This document shows, piece by piece, positions 9,783 to 17,954 of a DNA stretch of 64,000 nucleotides. Source of the DNA: an uncultured beta proteobacterium (lineage in GTDB: Bacteria; Pseudomonadota; Gammaproteobacteria; Burkholderiales; Burkholderiaceae). Position numbers and translations under genes: made by a program. The notes beneath the pieces were generated by a model. It saw nothing but the letters and a program-made list of their open reading frames with translations. It made no database searches and was not told the DNA's origin. How positions within the stretch are numbered: position 1 is the stretch's first letter; each line of letters opens with the position of its first letter. The stretch is taken from contig CAIJNI010000039.1 of assembly GCA_903821995.1 (NCBI GenBank), forward strand, positions 16,139 through 80,138, in the 5' to 3' direction.

Positions 9783-11866
9783 TTGTTTTTTTGAATTAGG
9801 TTTAATAATTCAACTTGGCCAACTCTTCTTTTTAAAGACTTAGTCTGTATTTTTTTATACGTACCATCGGTTTGCATGATCCAAGCTGAAGAATTATCCT
9901 GAAGCAGTGTTTTCAATCCTTCATGAATAATGCGTTGCTTGATGGTTTTATCCAGAATTGGGAAAGCCACTTCGACTCGGCGGTACAAGTTTCTATCCAT
10001 CCAATCAGCACTTGATAAAAAAACATTTTCTTGTGCATTTGAATAAAAATAAAAGATCCGATGATGTTCTAAAAAACGACCAATAATTGATCGAACACGG
10101 ATATTTTCAGATAGGCCAATTTGACCTGGGATTAAGGCGCAGATGCCTCGGATGATGAGGTCTATCTTGACTCCTGCTTGAGAGGCTCGATAAAGTTCGT
10201 GGATGACGCTTGGTTCAAGTAATGCATTCATCTTGGCGATGATATGGGCCTTCTTGCCGGCTTTTGCTGCCCTTATTTCATTTCTGATATGTTTGATAAT
10301 TTCTGGCTGCATTGTGAAAGGCGATTGCCATAGTTTTGATAGAGCAATATGTTTGCCAGTGCCAGTGAGCTGTTGAAAGACATAATGCATATCTTGAGTA
10401 ATATCAGGATTTGACGTGAGTAGACCAAAGTCTGTATACAGTTTTGTAGTTCGAGGATGGTAATTACCTGTTCCAAGATGAGCATAGCGTTTGAGGACTG
10501 TTTTACCTTTACCACGTCCTTTTAAGATAACTTCACGCCGAACAATGAGAAGCATTTTGGCATGGCATTTGTGTCCTACAACCCCATAGATCACATGCGC
10601 CCCAACAGCTTCTAGCTTTGCCGCCCATTGCATATTAGTTTGTTCGTCAAATCGAGCTAAGAGTTCTACAACCACAGTCACTTCCTTGCCATTCTTAGCA
10701 GCCTGGATTAGGGCATCCATCACTAAGGACTCGTCTCCTGTCCTATATACAGTTTGTTTGATCGCTAAAACTTGGGGATCTATGGCTGCTTCATTAAGTA
10801 AATTAAGAACTGGGGTAAAACTTTCATAGGGGTGATGCAACAAAATATCTTGTGTTTTTAAAATGTTAAATATTGATTCTTCCGTTTGAAGTACTTCTGG
10901 AATATGTGGGTTTACTTCCATAAATTTTAAATCTGGACGATTGATGAGGTCTGGAAGTTGTACTAAACGAACAAGGTTGACTGGGCCATTGACGTGGTAG
11001 CAATCACTTGGCAATAGTTCATTTTCCTCTCTTAATCGTTGCAGTAACTTATCTGGAATTCCGCTAGACATCTCAAGGCGTACAGCATCCCCAAGGTGGC
11101 GCATGGGTAGTTCACCCTGTAGAGCGATTCTAAGGTCAGTGACATCATCTTCAGAAACAAATAAATCTGAATTGCGCGTGACTCTAAATTGGTAGCAACC
11201 AAGCACTTTAATCCCTGGAAAAAGCTCTGCGACAAACGCCTGCATAAATGATGAGAGCAGAATAAATTGATTTTCGTTTTTCCCCTGAAGATGGGGTGGC
11301 ATTCTGACTACTCTAGGTAAGGACCTAGGAGCTTGAACTACGGCTAAATCAGCATTTCTTCCAAAAGCATCTTGACCTTCAAGTGCTACTAAAAAATTTA
11401 GACTTTTATTAATGACTCTTGGAAATGGGTGCGCTGTATCTAATGCAATGGGCGTTAGAAGTGGGACCAGTTCATTTCTAAAAAAATCTCTTGCCCATTG
11501 ATGTTGTTTTTGTGTCCACGATGAAGCAATTTTAAAACCAATACGTTCACGATGGAGTTCAGGTAAGATCTTTTCCTGAAGGAGTTGGTACTTTTTATCA
11601 ACTAAAGCATGAACTTGGCGGATGACAACGTCGTAGGTTTCTTGAACATTAAGACCATCTTCTAGAATTTTATGAGGATTCTCAAGTAGTTGAGCTTTAA
11701 TTCCTGACATTCTAATCTCAAAGAACTCGTCTAAATTACTCGATACAATACAGATAAAGCGTAAACGCTCTAAAAGTGGAACGCAGGGGTCTTCCGCTTG
11801 TGCAAGAACGCGCGAGTTAAACTCTAGAATACCTAGTTCACGATTGAGTAAAGGGGTAGAGATCAT
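9779..11866 (-). CDS. ppk1: Polyphosphate kinase 1
   Basis: PPK1 reversibly makes inorganic polyphosphate from ATP. The 695-residue protein has the N-terminal domain starting LLNRELGILEFNSRVL, the head domain, and two phospholipase-D-like catalytic domains. The autophosphorylated His is expected in the HLGTGNYHPRTTKLYTD segment, and the second conserved His is near EHHRIFYFYSN. Full family length. Convergent with phoR and divergent from ppx, so polyphosphate synthesis and breakdown flank one intergenic region next to the Pho operon. Confidence 0.96.
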   Translation of the reverse strand: MISTPLLNRELGILEFNSRVLAQAEDPCVPLLERLRFICIVSSNLDEFFEIRMSGIKAQLLENPHKILEDGLNVQETYDVVIRQVHALVDKKYQLLQEKILPELHRERIGFKIASSWTQKQHQWARDFFRNELVPLLTPIALDTAHPFPRVINKSLNFLVALEGQDAFGRNADLAVVQAPRSLPRVVRMPPHLQGKNENQFILLSSFMQAFVAELFPGIKVLGCYQFRVTRNSDLFVSEDDVTDLRIALQGELPMRHLGDAVRLEMSSGIPDKLLQRLREENELLPSDCYHVNGPVNLVRLVQLPDLINRPDLKFMEVNPHIPEVLQTEESIFNILKTQDILLHHPYESFTPVLNLLNEAAIDPQVLAIKQTVYRTGDESLVMDALIQAAKNGKEVTVVVELLARFDEQTNMQWAAKLEAVGAHVIYGVVGHKCHAKMLLIVRREVILKGRGKGKTVLKRYAHLGTGNYHPRTTKLYTDFGLLTSNPDITQDMHYVFQQLTGTGKHIALSKLWQSPFTMQPEIIKHIRNEIRAAKAGKKAHIIAKMNALLEPSVIHELYRASQAGVKIDLIIRGICALIPGQIGLSENIRVRSIIGRFLEHHRIFYFYSNAQENVFLSSADWMDRNLYRRVEVAFPILDKTIKQRIIHEGLKTLLQDNSSAWIMQTDGTYKKIQTKSLKRRVGQVELLNLIQKNN

Positions 11867-11913
11867 TTTTCGATTTTACAGGCGAAAACAAATAATCAAA
11901 ATTAATAAATCGA

Positions 11914-11947
11914 ATTTCATCAAATATTCATAAAATTGAAATATTAT
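11914..11947 (+). promoter_or_regulatory. Possible Pho-box-like promoter of ppx
   Basis: Two 11-bp units, ATTTCATCAAA (11914-11924) and TATTCATAAAA (11925-11935), each match the PhoB-box unit CTGTCATAAAT at about 7 of 11 positions. Six bases later lies TATTAT (11942-11947), a good -10. The geometry equals that proposed here for plcP and olsB, but in an A+T-rich spacer these matches are weak. If real, transcription starts downstream of the TTG at 11936, which favours the ATG at 11969 as the ppx start. Confidence 0.35.
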
Positions 11948-11968
11948 TTGGATAATGAAAATATACCT

Positions 11969-13534
11969 ATGACGACCACATTAACCTCATTCTCTAAGAA
12001 TTCTATTTCAGAGCCGGAGTCAAAATTAATTGCTTCAGTTGATTTGGGTTCAAATAGCTTTAGGATGGTGATTGCAGAAATTGTTGAAACTCCTTCAGGT
12101 TTTCAATTGCGTCCAGTAGATACATTAAGAGACCCCATTAAACTTGCTGCGGGTTTAGATTCAGATAAAAATTTGGATACAGATGCTTTTGCGAGAGGTT
12201 TAAATTCAATCCGACGGTTTGGGGAGCGGTTAAGGCACTTCTCACCAATGCAGGTTCGGGCTGTTGCCACAAATACACTGAGAGTTGCTAGAAACGCAAA
12301 TCATTTCATTGCTCAGGCAGAGCTTGCGCTAGGGTTTCCAATTGAAGTTATTGCAGGACGGGAGGAGGCAAGGCTTGTATATGTCGGAGCGTCTCACGGT
12401 GCTCCTGCATCGACTGGGAATCGACTGGTGATTGACGTGGGGGGTGGTAGTACAGAGTTCATTATTGGCCATGGTTATGACCCTAAAGTCATGGAGAGCC
12501 TATACATTGGTTGCGTCTCTCATAGTCAGCGGTTTTTTGCAAAGGGGGCTATTGATAGTTATAGCTTTAAGCAAGCAGAACTAGCTGCTCGTCAGGAAAT
12601 TCAAATTTTAGTCAAAGAATTTCGGAAAAGAGGGTGGCAGCAAGCTATTGGCTCATCTGGAACAGCAAAGGCTTTAGCAGAGTTGATCGCTTTAAATGGC
12701 TTTGGAGGATCATCTGATCTTCTTATGAGTGATCCTACAGGGTTAATCACACGTGATGGGTTAGAGAGCCTGAAATTATCATTGATTGAGTCTGAGTATA
12801 TGCAAAATTCAGAACTGATTGGTCTCAAGCCAGATCGAAGGCAGGTTTTACCTGGCGGGTTAGCGATTATGATCGCCGCATTTGATGAATTGCACATTGA
12901 TAGCATGGAAATTGTTGAGGCAGCACTTCGGATGGGGGTTTTATACGACTTCTTGGGAAGAGCTCAACATCATGACATGCGCTTTGTGACCGTTGAGCAG
13001 TTTATGAAAAGATATGGTGTGGACGTTGAGCAGGCCCATCGCGTTGACTTGATGGCAACCATGTTTCTTGATCAGTTTCCTAATCCTCCCAATGAAGATC
13101 GTAAAAATAATTTAGCTCTTTTGGCGTGGGCGGCAAGGTTACATGAAATTGGTTTATCCATTTCGCATAATGGCTACCATAAACATTCCGCTTATATTGC
13201 CGCAAATGCCGATATGCCAGGGTTTTCTAAAAATGACCAAGCAAGGCTAGCAGCTTTACTTTTGGGGCACGCGGGTAAATTAGCAAAATTATCCTCGAGC
13301 AACAGCTTTATTGATTGGAGGATGTTATTTTGTTTGAGGTTAGCGATTGTGATGTGTCGTCGCAGAATGAGTGGTGAGCTTCCTCACCTTTTAGTCCAGC
13401 AGAATAGTAGTGGATTTAAAGTGAGTATTTCTAAAAAGTGGTTGGATGACCATCCTCTGACTGAGTTTAGCTTGAAAAAAGAGGCAGGAGACTGGGAAAA
13501 ATTAGGGTGGACATACGAGTTAGATTACATCTAA
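11969..13534 (+). CDS. ppx: Exopolyphosphatase (Ppx/GppA family)
   Basis: Releases phosphate from the ends of polyphosphate (or hydrolyses pppGpp in the GppA branch). About 521 residues from this ATG. The N-terminal ASKHA-fold ATPase-like domain has SVDLGSNSFRMVI, the GREEARLVYVG motif and DVGGGSTEFI. The C-terminal part is HD-like, with LHEIGLSISHNGYHKHSAYI. A longer frame from TTG at 11936 exists; ATG is preferred because of the promoter placement. Length is close to Escherichia coli Ppx, so exopolyphosphatase is the likelier activity. Confidence 0.93.
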   Translation: MTTTLTSFSKNSISEPESKLIASVDLGSNSFRMVIAEIVETPSGFQLRPVDTLRDPIKLAAGLDSDKNLDTDAFARGLNSIRRFGERLRHFSPMQVRAVATNTLRVARNANHFIAQAELALGFPIEVIAGREEARLVYVGASHGAPASTGNRLVIDVGGGSTEFIIGHGYDPKVMESLYIGCVSHSQRFFAKGAIDSYSFKQAELAARQEIQILVKEFRKRGWQQAIGSSGTAKALAELIALNGFGGSSDLLMSDPTGLITRDGLESLKLSLIESEYMQNSELIGLKPDRRQVLPGGLAIMIAAFDELHIDSMEIVEAALRMGVLYDFLGRAQHHDMRFVTVEQFMKRYGVDVEQAHRVDLMATMFLDQFPNPPNEDRKNNLALLAWAARLHEIGLSISHNGYHKHSAYIAANADMPGFSKNDQARLAALLLGHAGKLAKLSSSNSFIDWRMLFCLRLAIVMCRRRMSGELPHLLVQQNSSGFKVSISKKWLDDHPLTEFSLKKEAGDWEKLGWTYELDYI

Positions 13535-13539
13535 CTCGT
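13515..13539. terminator. Inverted repeat between convergent ppx and olsB
   Basis: ACGAGTTAGAT (13515-13525) and ATCTAACTCGT (13529-13539) are perfect 11-base arms around a 3-base loop. The repeat contains the ppx stop codon. There is no clear T run on either side, so it is at most a bidirectional terminator or mRNA-end hairpin. Confidence 0.45.
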
Positions 13540-13549
13540 GCTCACTATC

Positions 13550-14527
13550 TTAAAGAAAATGTTTGGCGTAGCGCGGATGGATATCCGACATGCGCAACAT
13601 CGTCAGAAAATCTGCTGTATTAAAGTCGGGATCCCAAGCGGGTTCGGAGCAGATTTGAGCGCCTAATCGAAGATATCCTTTGACCAATGGGGGCGGTTCA
13701 ACTTCAAGAGTTGAATTCAGCTTTTCTAGGGGGAGTGCGAGTTTAGGAAATGCTCTGTACTCGATAGGGCAAAGGTGTTTTTCTTGGAGGAGTCGGTTTA
13801 AACTAGCTGCATAATGCCCACCATCACCCATAGGTACGCTGGCACAACCAAGCATGATCTCATAGCCATTCTTTTTCATGTATTGCGCCAGTCCCGCCCA
13901 AAGAGACATGATGACACCACCGGAGCGGTAGTCCTTATGCACACAAGAGCGTCCAATTTCTAAAATTTTAGGTCGTAAATGGTTGATGCGGCTTAAATCA
14001 AATTCTGAGTCGGAGTAAATGCGTCCGATTCGCTTGGCCTGATCTGGAGGTAGTGCTCTATAGGTACCAACTACTTTAAGAGTTTCTAGGTCTCTAACGA
14101 TCAAATGGTCACAGAAGTTATCGAACTCATCAACATCAAGACCGCTTGCTTCATTTGGAAGTTTGGCTCCCATTTCTTCAGCGAACACTTTATAACGAAG
14201 TCTTTGAGCTTCTTTAATTTCATCGGAATTATGAGCGATGTACACATGAATAGGGCTTGCTTTTTTAGTAACAATTGCAGGTGAAGAAACAATTGGTTTG
14301 TCAGCAGAAATGAAAGAGGGGGCTTTGTTTTCAGCTAAAATTTTCTTCAATGCTTTTAATTTTTTTGATTTCTTTTTGAGAGTACCTTTTTTTAAAGGAA
14401 AAAATAAGGAGAATTTATTAAAGCGATTCATTTCTGAGAGCTTTTCTCCTAGCTTTCCAGCTAATCGCGTTGATAGTCCTTCACCAATTAAACTTAATGA
14501 TTGAAGTGGATTTGGAAGTTCTTTCAT
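13550..14527 (-). CDS. olsB: L-ornithine N-alpha-acyltransferase OlsB (GNAT-like)
   Basis: OlsB transfers a 3-hydroxyacyl chain from acyl-ACP to ornithine, the first step of ornithine-lipid synthesis; these lipids contain no phosphorus. The 325-residue protein has a basic, low-complexity N-terminal extension of about 95 residues, then the OlsB/autoinducer-synthase-like fold. Diagnostic stretches are AQRLRYKVFAEEMGA, DEFDNFCDHLIVRD, LEIGRSCVHKDYR and LMLGCASVPMGDGGHYAA. Convergent with ppx. Its upstream region holds a Pho-box-like array (14562-14594), so induction by phosphate shortage is likely. The acylated product would be finished by an OlsA-type acyltransferase such as the one at 17005. 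Confidence 0.88.
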   Translation of the reverse strand: MKELPNPLQSLSLIGEGLSTRLAGKLGEKLSEMNRFNKFSLFFPLKKGTLKKKSKKLKALKKILAENKAPSFISADKPIVSSPAIVTKKASPIHVYIAHNSDEIKEAQRLRYKVFAEEMGAKLPNEASGLDVDEFDNFCDHLIVRDLETLKVVGTYRALPPDQAKRIGRIYSDSEFDLSRINHLRPKILEIGRSCVHKDYRSGGVIMSLWAGLAQYMKKNGYEIMLGCASVPMGDGGHYAASLNRLLQEKHLCPIEYRAFPKLALPLEKLNSTLEVEPPPLVKGYLRLGAQICSEPAWDPDFNTADFLTMLRMSDIHPRYAKHFL

Positions 14528-14561
14528 ATATTTATTTTTTAGAGTTGGTTATTAAGGTTTA

Positions 14562-14594
14562 ATTTATTAAAGCAAGGTTTCAAGCGTGTGACAG
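14562..14594 (-). promoter_or_regulatory. Pho-box-like tandem repeat upstream of olsB
   Basis: Read on the minus strand, three in-phase 11-bp units follow one another: CTGTCACACGC (14594-14584), TTGAAACCTTG (14583-14573) and CTTTAATAAAT (14572-14562). The first is a near-exact PhoB half-site (CTGTCAC). Counting from the second unit, six bases lead to a -10-like TAAATT (14566-14561), the spacing seen at E. coli phoA. Placement about 35 bp upstream of olsB and in its direction supports a functional site. Match judged by eye. Confidence 0.55.
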
Positions 14595-14622
14595 TGGGAT
14601 GAAATAAAGATAAAAAATCTCA

Positions 14623-15036
14623 TCATTTCAGTTTTGAAGCATTAAATAAATTTAAAACAACACTTATCCAAGTAAAACCACAAAGAAGGAGTGCAAGCAT
14701 CACAGCAGCACTTCCAAAATCCTTTGCTCTTTTGGATAGATCATGTTGCTCAAATGAAATTCTATCGATTGCTGCTTCAACACTTGAGTTGAGCAACTCA
14801 ACGATTAAAACTAAAACTACCGAGCCAATTAAGACGGCACGTTCAATCGTTGAAACGGGAAGAAATAGCGCAACGGGGATTAATAGAATGGTGAGGGTGA
14901 GTTCTTGACGAAAAGCACTTTCTTCCCTCACTGCGAACTCCAAGCCATGCCAAGAATTAATTGCAGCTCTAAAGGCTCTGGTGATACCTTTATTTCCTTT
15001 ATGGGGATTTTGCTCAATGGTGTATTTTTCACTCAC
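14623..15036 (-). CDS. dgkA: Diacylglycerol kinase
   Basis: Small integral-membrane kinase that phosphorylates diacylglycerol to phosphatidate. 137 residues with three hydrophobic segments and the conserved VELLNSSVEAAIDRI motif followed by HDLSKRAKDFGSAAV, typical of DgkA. It starts with GTG immediately after the stop of the glycosyltransferase gene (TAA-GTG), so the two are coupled. In this operon a lipase is expected to release diacylglycerol and a glycosyltransferase to consume it; DgkA would recycle the excess into phospholipid synthesis. Confidence 0.93.
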   Translation of the reverse strand: MSEKYTIEQNPHKGNKGITRAFRAAINSWHGLEFAVREESAFRQELTLTILLIPVALFLPVSTIERAVLIGSVVLVLIVELLNSSVEAAIDRISFEQHDLSKRAKDFGSAAVMLALLLCGFTWISVVLNLFNASKLK

Positions 15037-16068
15037 TTAGCTTTGCTCCAATGCTTGTGTTTCTGAAGTTTTTGGCACGGGTTTAAGATGTTTTAAGAAT
15101 TGTTCGCTAGCGACTTTCCATGAGAAAAGTTCAGCGTGTGCTCTGGCAACACTTCTTGGAATATTCAACGCTTGCAGGCATGCCTGTTGAAGGTCATTGT
15201 CCATGACACCAGCCAATGAATTTCCCAGAACATCTATAGGGCCTGTAACAGGATAGGCGGCAACAGGAAGACCGCAGGCCATTGCTTCAAGAAGAACCAA
15301 TCCAAAAGTATCTGTTTTACTGGGGAAGACAAAAACATCTGCTTTGCGGTACATATCTGCAAGAGTCGGGTGATTAATTACACCAAAGTATTTTGTATTG
15401 GGATATTTCTCTTTTAAATGATTCATTGCAGGTCCATCGCCGACGACCCATTTTTCTCCTGGGATATCCAGGCTTAAAAAGGCCTCAATATTTTTTTCGA
15501 CAGCAACTCGACCTACATATAAAAAGATCGGATTTTCAGGATTGAGTACATGGGTTGTGTCAGCAGAAAATACGCTAAGGTCGACTCCTCGAGTCCATAG
15601 GACAACATTTTTGAAGCCATTGTGATCCAGATCAACTTTGACTACTTGTGTTGGGGCCATGACCGATAGTGAAGGTCCATGAAACCATTTTAAAAATTTA
15701 TAGGTAAGACTTAATGGAATGCCAGTTCTTGCTTTTACATACTCAGGAAATCGTGTGTGGTAGGCCGTTGAAAATGGCAAATCATTTTTGAGGGCGTATG
15801 AACGTGCCGAAAGTCCAAGTGGACCTTCTGTTGAAATATGCAAGGCGTCAGGACTAAATGCTTTAATCCGCTGTGCCACTTTACGCCCTGGTAGGATTGA
15901 GAGAGAAATATCGGGGTAAGTTGGGCAGGGGAGAGTTTTAAATTCAAGGGGTGACAAAATATCAACTTCATTGCCCATAGCTTGTAATTCAAGGCGAGTT
16001 TGTTTTAGAGTTCTCACTACGCCATTGACTTGGGGTTCCCATGCATCTGTAACTATAAGAATTTTCAT
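15037..16068 (-). CDS. agt: GT4-family glycosyltransferase, Agt-like (glycolipid synthesis)
   Basis: 343-residue GT-B glycosyltransferase. The N-terminal domain starts MKILIVTDAWEPQVNGVVRT and the nucleotide-sugar-binding domain holds FLYVGRVAVEKN, VVGDGP and FPSKTDTFGLVLLEAMACGLPVA (shown in part), with the E-x7-E type motif. The ATG overlaps the stop of the PlcP-like gene (ATGA). In marine and rhizobial bacteria a glycosyltransferase called Agt sits beside plcP and glycosylates diacylglycerol during phosphate starvation. Gene order and family match, but the sugar donor and acceptor cannot be read from the sequence. Confidence 0.75.
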   Translation of the reverse strand: MKILIVTDAWEPQVNGVVRTLKQTRLELQAMGNEVDILSPLEFKTLPCPTYPDISLSILPGRKVAQRIKAFSPDALHISTEGPLGLSARSYALKNDLPFSTAYHTRFPEYVKARTGIPLSLTYKFLKWFHGPSLSVMAPTQVVKVDLDHNGFKNVVLWTRGVDLSVFSADTTHVLNPENPIFLYVGRVAVEKNIEAFLSLDIPGEKWVVGDGPAMNHLKEKYPNTKYFGVINHPTLADMYRKADVFVFPSKTDTFGLVLLEAMACGLPVAAYPVTGPIDVLGNSLAGVMDNDLQQACLQALNIPRSVARAHAELFSWKVASEQFLKHLKPVPKTSETQALEQS

Positions 16069-16919
16069 TCGCTAAACTCTAAGATTGGAGATACTATTGA
16101 TGAAATTTCAGACAAGGGTTGGGTAGTTTTAGTCGGTTCTGTTTCTATATAAATTGGAGTGACTTCCATTGATTCTGGGCCATCAATAATATGTGGCCAA
16201 TGAACGATCTTTAATTCACCTTCAAAAGTTTCAACGAGTGCTGTTAGGCTCTCGACCCAGTCGCCATCGTTGCAATACAGTAAGCCGTTGATATCTCTGA
16301 TCTCTGCTTTGTGAATATGTCCGCAAACAACGCCATCGCAATCTCTTTTACGAGCTTCTCTAGCCATAATTGCCTCAAAATCGGCAATAAAACTCACAGC
16401 ATTCTTAACCCGATGTTTTAAATACTGAGATAAAGACCAATATTGAAATCCTAATCGAATTCTGATGTCATTAAACCAGCGGTTAATGACTAAAATCATG
16501 GTGTAGGCTGTATCTCCAAGATAGGCTAGCCATCTTGCATACTGCATCACACTATCAAACAAGTCCCCGTGTGTGACCCACAGTCGGCGGTTATCAGCTG
16601 TGACATGGATTACTTCATGTTTAATTTCTATCTCACCAAAGGTCATGCCAATAAATTGACGTGCCATTTCATCATGATTGCCGGGGATATAAATAACATC
16701 TGCGCCTTTACGGACTTTTCGCAGGAGCTTTTGAATCACATCATTGTGAGTTTGTGGCCAGTACCAAGATTTTTTAAGTCGCCACCCATCAATAATGTCG
16801 CCAACTAGGTAAAATGTTTTAGCATCATTGTGTTTTAAAAAATCGAGAAGATAATTAGCTTGGCAGCCAGATGTGCCTAGGTGAAGATCGGAAATCCAAA
16901 TCGTGCGATATTGCATCAT
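16065..16919 (-). CDS. plcP: PlcP-like metallophosphoesterase (phospholipase C type)
   Basis: 284-residue calcineurin-like phosphoesterase of the COG2908 group, often labelled UDP-2,3-diacylglucosamine diphosphatase. Metal motifs are WISDLHLGT (near residue 9), GDIIDGW, IPGNHDE and the late VCGHIHKAEI. The stretch SWYWPQTHNDVIQKLLRK and the long helical insert RLGFQYWSLSQYLKHRVKNAVSF match the PlcP branch as I know it rather than enteric LpxH. PlcP cleaves phospholipids to diacylglycerol plus phospho-headgroup under phosphate starvation. First gene of plcP-agt-dgkA and preceded by a four-unit Pho-box-like array. LpxH-like activity remains the main alternative. Confidence 0.75.
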   Translation of the reverse strand: MMQYRTIWISDLHLGTSGCQANYLLDFLKHNDAKTFYLVGDIIDGWRLKKSWYWPQTHNDVIQKLLRKVRKGADVIYIPGNHDEMARQFIGMTFGEIEIKHEVIHVTADNRRLWVTHGDLFDSVMQYARWLAYLGDTAYTMILVINRWFNDIRIRLGFQYWSLSQYLKHRVKNAVSFIADFEAIMAREARKRDCDGVVCGHIHKAEIRDINGLLYCNDGDWVESLTALVETFEGELKIVHWPHIIDGPESMEVTPIYIETEPTKTTQPLSEISSIVSPILEFSE

Positions 16920-16939
16920 GGAAATACATTAGGCCTGAC

Positions 16940-16983
16940 AAGAGTGACAGGCATGTGTTAATTTTGTGTCAATTTTATTACAG
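16940..16983 (-). promoter_or_regulatory. Four-unit Pho-box-like array upstream of plcP
   Basis: On the minus strand four adjacent 11-bp units occur in perfect phase: CTGTAATAAAA (16983-16973), TTGACACAAAA (16972-16962), TTAACACATGC (16961-16951) and CTGTCACTCTT (16950-16940). All fit the PhoB-box unit (C/T)TGTCAY plus a four-base spacer, and the last begins with an exact CTGTCAC. Six bases downstream is CCTAAT (16933-16928), a plausible -10, giving a transcript that starts almost at the ATG. The array lies in the divergent plcP/acyltransferase spacer. Confidence 0.68.
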
Positions 16984-17004
16984 GAAATAAAACTTTATAA
17001 TCCT

Positions 17005-17760
17005 ATGATTTTTATACACTATATAAGAGTTGTTGCTCATATTCTCAAGGGCATATTTGTTGTAATTTGTCTTTTTCCAATGGTTGGGGTAGAGAGAAAG
17101 GAGAGGCTTGTTCGTCAGTGGTGTCAAAAATTACTGGATATTTTTAATATTTCTATAGACACCGAAATAGTCGGAGAATTGCCAAAAAATGGAGCATTGA
17201 TAGTATCAAATCATATTTCTTGGTTGGATATTCATGCCATAAGTGCAATTTGTTCAGTGAGATTTGTGGCTAAGTCAGAGGTGGCTCGTTGGCCAATTTT
17301 TGGTTTATTTGCAAAGAAGTTAAACACTTTTTTTATTAATCGAGAATCTAAAACTCAGGCAAGGAAAATGATCGGTGATCTCTCAGATGCTTTAAAAAGT
17401 GGAGACCGTATTTGTGTTTTTCCTGAGGGCACATCCTCAGACGGAACGAGCGTGCTCAACTTCCACTCAAACTTCTTTGAATCTGCAATACAGGCTCAAG
17501 TAGAGTGTATTCCACTGGGTATTCTTTATGAAAACCTACAGACGGGTGAAATGAGTACAGCTACAGCTTTTATTGGTGATATGGGATTAATTGAGTCGAT
17601 ATCTAAAATTTCTCGTAGTCCTGCTCTGCGGGTACGTTTACTTTTTAATACGCCATGCCAAGAGAAAAATGACAGAAAAGCTTTAGCCAGAGAGGCTTTT
17701 GAGGCGGTGACTGAGGTTCGGTTAAAAATTATAGAAAGAAATGCTAGGGGAATTGCTTAA
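17005..17760 (+). CDS. 1-acylglycerol-3-phosphate/lyso-ornithine-lipid O-acyltransferase (PlsC/OlsA-like)
   Basis: Membrane-associated acyltransferase of about 251 residues. It has an N-terminal hydrophobic segment ([16 protein letters not shown]), the catalytic NHISWLD (H-x4-D box), the FFINRES segment and the substrate-binding FPEGTSSDG box. FPEGTSSDG and the following [10 protein letters not shown] resemble OlsA-type enzymes, which O-acylate lyso-ornithine lipid. The nearby olsB supports that role; plain PlsC is the alternative. GTG at 16966 would extend the frame 13 residues into the Pho-box array, so ATG at 17005 is preferred although its ribosome site is weak. Confidence 0.8.
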   Translation: MIFIHYIRVVAHILKGIFVVICLFPMVGVERKERLVRQWCQKLLDIFNISIDTEIVGELPKNGALIVSNHISWLDIHAISAICSVRFVAKSEVARWPIFGLFAKKLNTFFINRESKTQARKMIGDLSDALKSGDRICVFPEGTSSDGTSVLNFHSNFFESAIQAQVECIPLGILYENLQTGEMSTATAFIGDMGLIESISKISRSPALRVRLLFNTPCQEKNDRKALAREAFEAVTEVRLKIIERNARGIA

Positions 17761-17783
17761 AAAAGGGTAGAATACTGGTTGTT

Positions 17784-17860
17784 CGGGGCGTAGCGCAGCC
17801 TGGTAGCGCATCTGCTTTGGGAGCAGAGGGTCGTGAGTTCGAATCCCACCGCCCCGACCA
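17784..17860 (+). tRNA. tRNA-Pro (anticodon TGG)
   Basis: 77-nt cloverleaf with acceptor CGGGGCG pairing with CGCCCCG, a D-arm, anticodon loop TTTGGGA (anticodon TGG), T-arm containing GTTCGAATC, and an encoded CCA end. An integrase remnant begins about 95 bp downstream, so the 3' end of this gene was probably used as an integration site. Confidence 0.97.
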
Positions 17861-17954
17861 ATTTTACGAAAAAACTTTTTTATAATCAAATAGATAAGTT
17901 TACCGTTTTCTTATTAAAAACTTCATGGTGTGATACAAAGGTGTGTTACTTTCC

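Noticed and set aside
16065..16919. LpxH, the lipid A pathway UDP-diacylglucosamine pyrophosphatase
   Set aside because: Family annotation often says so, but operon context (glycosyltransferase, dgkA, Pho-box array) and length favour a PlcP-type role; not formally excluded.
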